64,000 nucleotides of DNA from UBA5078 sp040384465 (GTDB lineage: Bacteria > Pseudomonadota > Gammaproteobacteria > Pseudomonadales > Pseudohongiellaceae): contig JAZKJF010000001.1 of the NCBI GenBank assembly GCA_040384465.1, positions 310,001 to 374,000 of the forward strand. Direction: 5' to 3'. The position numbers and the translations under genes are program-made. This document shows, piece by piece, positions 61,162 to 64,000 of the stretch (the first letter of the stretch is position 1; every line of letters starts with the position of its first letter). Below the pieces are notes generated by a model, which worked only from the letters and a program-made list of their open reading frames with translations, ran no database searches and was not told where the DNA came from.

Positions 61162-61981
61162 GATCGGTGGCAGCGCAGGCGCCCGCTTCAGCGAGTGGGA
61201 GTACCGCAACATCGCGCTGGCAGTGGTGGCACAGTGTGCCCAGCTGGTCCATACGCTAGCCTTCACGGGCCGGGCCGATCAGCGGCAGATTGATGCGTGC
61301 ATTGCGCCCCTGCTGGTGCTCAATCCGAATTCCACCGCTGAGGTCTACCCGGAGGTCAACCGCTTCGCGAGCGGGCTCGATATCCTGCAGAAATCACTGA
61401 CCAACGCCGGGGCGCGCGAATACGCAGAACCCATCAAATACATCCTGGGGATGACGGTGCTGCAGCAACAACTGATGCGAGTTCCTGCCATGCAGGCCCT
61501 GATCCGTCGTCGCCTGCCGATGCTGCCGATGCAGCAGTCGTTCGGGAATGGGCTGACTGAGAATGGGTTGACTGAGAATGGGTTGACTGCGGGCGGACTG
61601 ACTGAGAGCGCGCTGAAAGAAATCGGGGTGAGTGAAGGCGATGACTCTTCCGCCGCTTCAACCCAACGCATTGACGAAGTGCCAGGCTTTGACGAGGCTT
61701 TTGCAGCACGCCCAACCTCGCAGTTCAATCTCAACGCTCTGGCTATGCTCTATCAGGACACCATCAGCAAACTCACTTTCCGCATTCACGTCAAAGGCAA
61801 CGTCGAATTTCTGAAAGACCCCAAAGTGGCGGACAGTATTCGCGCGTTGCTGCTGGCTGGCATCCGCTCCTCCCTGCTCTGGCACCAGTTGGGCGGCCGT
61901 CGCTGGCATCTGATTGTCTACAAGAAACGCATACGTGACTGCGCTACTCAGGTACGCCGCAGCCTGATGACCATTCATTAA
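61142..61981 (+). CDS. hflD: HflD (YcfC) lysogenisation regulator homologue
   Basis: 279 aa from a TTG at 61142 with an excellent GGAGGAG 6 bases upstream; an ATG at 61109 is possible but has no ribosome site. Overlaps mnmA by 20 bases. HflD in E. coli is a membrane-linked protein that affects lambda CII. Matches: YRNIALAVVAQCAQLVHTLAFTG, YPEVNRFASGLDILQKSL, and a C-terminal SLLWHQLGGRRWHLIVYKKRI. About 60 residues longer than E. coli, due mainly to an inserted low-complexity region that contains the GLTEN repeats. Confidence 0.92.
   Translation: MNSSTDKIGGSAGARFSEWEYRNIALAVVAQCAQLVHTLAFTGRADQRQIDACIAPLLVLNPNSTAEVYPEVNRFASGLDILQKSLTNAGAREYAEPIKYILGMTVLQQQLMRVPAMQALIRRRLPMLPMQQSFGNGLTENGLTENGLTAGGLTESALKEIGVSEGDDSSAASTQRIDEVPGFDEAFAARPTSQFNLNALAMLYQDTISKLTFRIHVKGNVEFLKDPKVADSIRALLLAGIRSSLLWHQLGGRRWHLIVYKKRIRDCATQVRRSLMTIH
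61547..61606 (+). repeat. 15-bp tandem repeats in hflD
   Basis: Four in-frame 15-base units (AATGGGCTGACTGAG and variants) encode NGLTE NGLTE NGLTA GGLTE. The third and fourth units have diverged. A multiple of three, so copy-number change keeps the frame. Confidence 0.85.
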
Positions 61982-62015
61982 CCATTTTCCATCAGCTCAC
62001 GCAGGAACCCGACCC

Positions 62016-63422
62016 ATGACAGCACGCCCCACGACAGCCCCCGCCATGACCGGATTGGCTTTCAGCAGCCTCTCAGCGATCTCCCCCATCGACGGTCGCT
62101 ACCGCAGCAAAGCCGACTCTCTGAGCGCTTATTTCAGTGAGTTTGCGCTGATCCGCTACCGCGTGATCGTGGAAATCCGCTGGCTGCAGCAACTGGCCGC
62201 CCATCCGCAGATCAGTGAAGCGCCTGCCCTCAGCGCTGCAGGTAACGCAGTGCTGGAGCGAATCATCAGCGACTTCTCTCTGGCGGATGCCCAACGCGTC
62301 AAGGATATCGAGGCCACCACCAATCACGACGTCAAAGCAGTCGAATACTTCCTCAAGGAAAAAGTGCTAAGCCACCCGGATCTGGCAAAGCAGATGGAGT
62401 TTGTGCACTTCGCCTGCACCTCCGAAGACATCAACAACCTGTCCTACGCGCTGATGCTGCGCGATGGCCGCGACCAGGTCATGTTGCCGCTGATGCAACA
62501 GGTCATCGACACCCTGCGCACCCTCGCGCACGCGCAGGCTGACCAGCCCCAGCTCTCGCGAACCCATGGCCAGACCGCCTCCCCAACCACCGTCGGCAAG
62601 GAGATCGCCAACGTCGTCGCCCGTCTGGAGCGCCAGTTCGCGCAGTTCCGCGACAATGAAATCCTCGGCAAGATCAATGGCGCCGTCGGCAACTACAACG
62701 CCCACCTGTCAGCCTATCCGGACATCGACTGGCAGACCAACGCCAAAGCCTTCGTGGAAGGCCTCGGGCTGACCTGGAACCCCTACACCACGCAGATCGA
62801 ACCGCACGATTACATCGCCGAACTGTTCTCAGCGATAGGGCGCTTCAACACCATCCTGATCGATCTGGATCGCGACGTCTGGGGCTACATCTCGCTGGGC
62901 TACTTCAAGCAGCGCACCATCGCTGGCGAGGTGGGCTCCTCCACCATGCCGCACAAGGTCAATCCAATCGACTTCGAGAATTCCGAAGGCAATCTCGGCA
63001 TCGCTAATGCGGTCATGCAACACATGGCTGAGAAGCTGCCGATCTCGCGCTGGCAGCGTGATCTCACCGATTCCACGGTGCTGCGCAACATCGGTGTCGG
63101 CTTCGCGCACAGCGTCATTGCTTATCACGCGACGCTCAAAGGCTTGAGCAAACTGTCCGTGAATGCAGACGCGTTGCTTGCCGACCTGGACGACAGCTGG
63201 GAGGTGCTCGCCGAGCCCATTCAGACCGTAATGCGCCGCTTCAACGTGGATCAGCCTTACGAGAAACTGAAGGCATTGACCCGAGGCCAGAAGATCAATC
63301 AACAGGTGTTGAGCGACTTCGTCGAGAACCTGGATATTCCAGAGGAAGGCAAGGCGCTGCTGCGCCAGTTACGCCCGGAGAATTACCTAGGCAACGCTGC
63401 CGAACAAGCGCGAAAAGTCTGA
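62016..63422 (+). CDS. purB: Adenylosuccinate lyase
   Basis: 468 aa from the ATG at 62016 with AGGA upstream; a second ATG at 62046 begins closer to the E. coli N-terminus. Splits SAICAR and adenylosuccinate in purine synthesis. AISPIDGRYRSKADSL, TNHDVKAVEYFLKEKV, and the lyase signature with the catalytic serine loop GSSTMPHKVNPIDFENSEG. Follows hflD by 34 bases. Confidence 0.98.
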   Translation: MTARPTTAPAMTGLAFSSLSAISPIDGRYRSKADSLSAYFSEFALIRYRVIVEIRWLQQLAAHPQISEAPALSAAGNAVLERIISDFSLADAQRVKDIEATTNHDVKAVEYFLKEKVLSHPDLAKQMEFVHFACTSEDINNLSYALMLRDGRDQVMLPLMQQVIDTLRTLAHAQADQPQLSRTHGQTASPTTVGKEIANVVARLERQFAQFRDNEILGKINGAVGNYNAHLSAYPDIDWQTNAKAFVEGLGLTWNPYTTQIEPHDYIAELFSAIGRFNTILIDLDRDVWGYISLGYFKQRTIAGEVGSSTMPHKVNPIDFENSEGNLGIANAVMQHMAEKLPISRWQRDLTDSTVLRNIGVGFAHSVIAYHATLKGLSKLSVNADALLADLDDSWEVLAEPIQTVMRRFNVDQPYEKLKALTRGQKINQQVLSDFVENLDIPEEGKALLRQLRPENYLGNAAEQARKV

Positions 63423-63438
63423 ACTAAAGCTTCATTGC

Positions 63439-64000
63439 ATGATGGGGAATCGTTTGAATTTCAAAGTATTACCAGACTCTTTTGATCAAGAAGATTTCCT
63501 GCGCAATTACTGGCAGAAGAAGCCTTTGCTCATCCGCGCCAGCGGCAAACCGTTCGCAGACCCGCTCGAACCCGAGGAGCTGGCTGGGTTTGCCTGCGAG
63601 GACTTCATCGAGTCCCGGCTGATCCAATCCTATCCGGGCAATGGCGCCAGCCAATGGAAAGTGAGCAACGGACCGTTCACCGAATTGGACTTCCGCCGCT
63701 TGCCAGACACTCACTGGAGCCTGCTTATTCAGGCGGTGGACCAGTGGCATGAAGGCGTCCGTGAGATGCTGGATGACTTCCGCTTCATTCCCAGCTGGCG
63801 TATCGACGATGTGATGATCAGCTATGCCACCGATGGCGGTGGCGTCGGCCCGCACTTCGACTACTACGACGTGTTCCTGATTCAGGGGCTGGGCAAGAAA
63901 CGCTGGCGGCTGGGCGGCCATGTGGACAGCGACAGCGCCCTGCTTCCTGATCTGCCACTGCGCCTGCTGGCGGAATTCAACACCGAGGAAGACTGGATCG
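63439..64000 (+). CDS. roxA: 50S ribosomal protein L16 arginine hydroxylase RoxA, 5' part
   Basis: Runs off the right end of the window, so about 187 residues are seen. JmjC/cupin 2-oxoglutarate dioxygenase (YcfD). Iron ligands His139 and Asp141 in GVGPHFDYYDVFLIQG; LRNYWQKKPLLIRASG near the start. In E. coli it hydroxylates Arg81 of L16. The start may be the ATG at 63439 or 63442, or the TTG at 63454. Confidence 0.9.
   Translation, partial: MMGNRLNFKVLPDSFDQEDFLRNYWQKKPLLIRASGKPFADPLEPEELAGFACEDFIESRLIQSYPGNGASQWKVSNGPFTELDFRRLPDTHWSLLIQAVDQWHEGVREMLDDFRFIPSWRIDDVMISYATDGGGVGPHFDYYDVFLIQGLGKKRWRLGGHVDSDSALLPDLPLRLLAEFNTEEDWI

Noticed and set aside
1..64000. CRISPR array, toxin-antitoxin pair, prophage or defence island
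   Set aside because: No regularly spaced repeats, no paired toxin gene, no phage structural genes and no defence-type nuclease clusters were seen.

Overview
The window reads as an ordinary chromosomal stretch of a gammaproteobacterium, most likely in the broad Pseudomonadales/Cellvibrionales area. From about 37.5 kb to the right end, the order yccA-tusDCBE, cysG, serS, crcB, rarA, lolA, ftsK, trxB, aat, bpt, infA, clpA, clpS, cspD, icd, mnmA, hflD, purB is the order I remember from Pseudomonas-type genomes. The monomeric NADP isocitrate dehydrogenase, the tusDCBE sulfur relay, the PilZ gene after holB and GTAG-type REP palindromes fit the same placement. This assignment rests on gene order and protein families; no species can be named.

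Layout. 0-5.4 kb: end of a TPR protein gene, htpG with a near-consensus heat-shock promoter, argS and rluC. 5.4-15.4 kb: one long co-oriented lipid, cell-wall and DNA operon (yceD-rpmF-plsX-fabD-fabG-acpP-fabF-pabC-mltG-tmk-holB-pilZ, then a DUF411 lipoprotein). 15.4-26.7 kb: accessory and stress genes, namely an FAD oxidoreductase, an AlkB-like dioxygenase, a ribbon-helix-helix protein, glutathione reductase, copA-cueR copper efflux with its operator, an exported phosphatase-like protein, the molybdate transporter modABC under a ModE-like palindrome, and a solitary tyrosine recombinase. 26.9-36.8 kb: the Prc protease, a DUF5916-type outer-membrane protein, a run of exported proteins (PEBP, M20 peptidase, Tat-exported double VOC), a methyltransferase and a Sel1-repeat protein. 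36.8-37.5 kb: tRNA-Ser(UGA) with an inverted tRNA-like fragment beside it. 37.5-64 kb: conserved housekeeping genes, moaCDE, and nudJ-mnmA-hflD-purB, ending inside roxA.

Functional links. tusDCBE and mnmA supply the 2-thiouridine tRNA pathway. aat, bpt, clpS and clpA lie together and form the leucine N-degron pathway. modABC and moaCDE serve molybdenum uptake and molybdopterin synthesis. copA and cueR form a self-regulated copper circuit. purC and purB are both present. rluC and rluE are two 23S rRNA pseudouridine synthases.

Most worth a second look: a GTAG-type REP inverted pair that lies in frame inside tusB; a second REP pair that touches the stop codon of purC and lies next to the cysG stop; the ModE-like operator without a modE gene; the htpG heat-shock promoter whose start point falls inside the upstream terminator hairpin; a predicted leaderless yceD mRNA; the exported VOC protein with duplicated cysteine-glycine tails; and the inverted tRNA-Ser 3' segment. 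I found no CRISPR array, prophage, insertion sequence or complete defence system. The left end looks visibly less GC-rich than the right.
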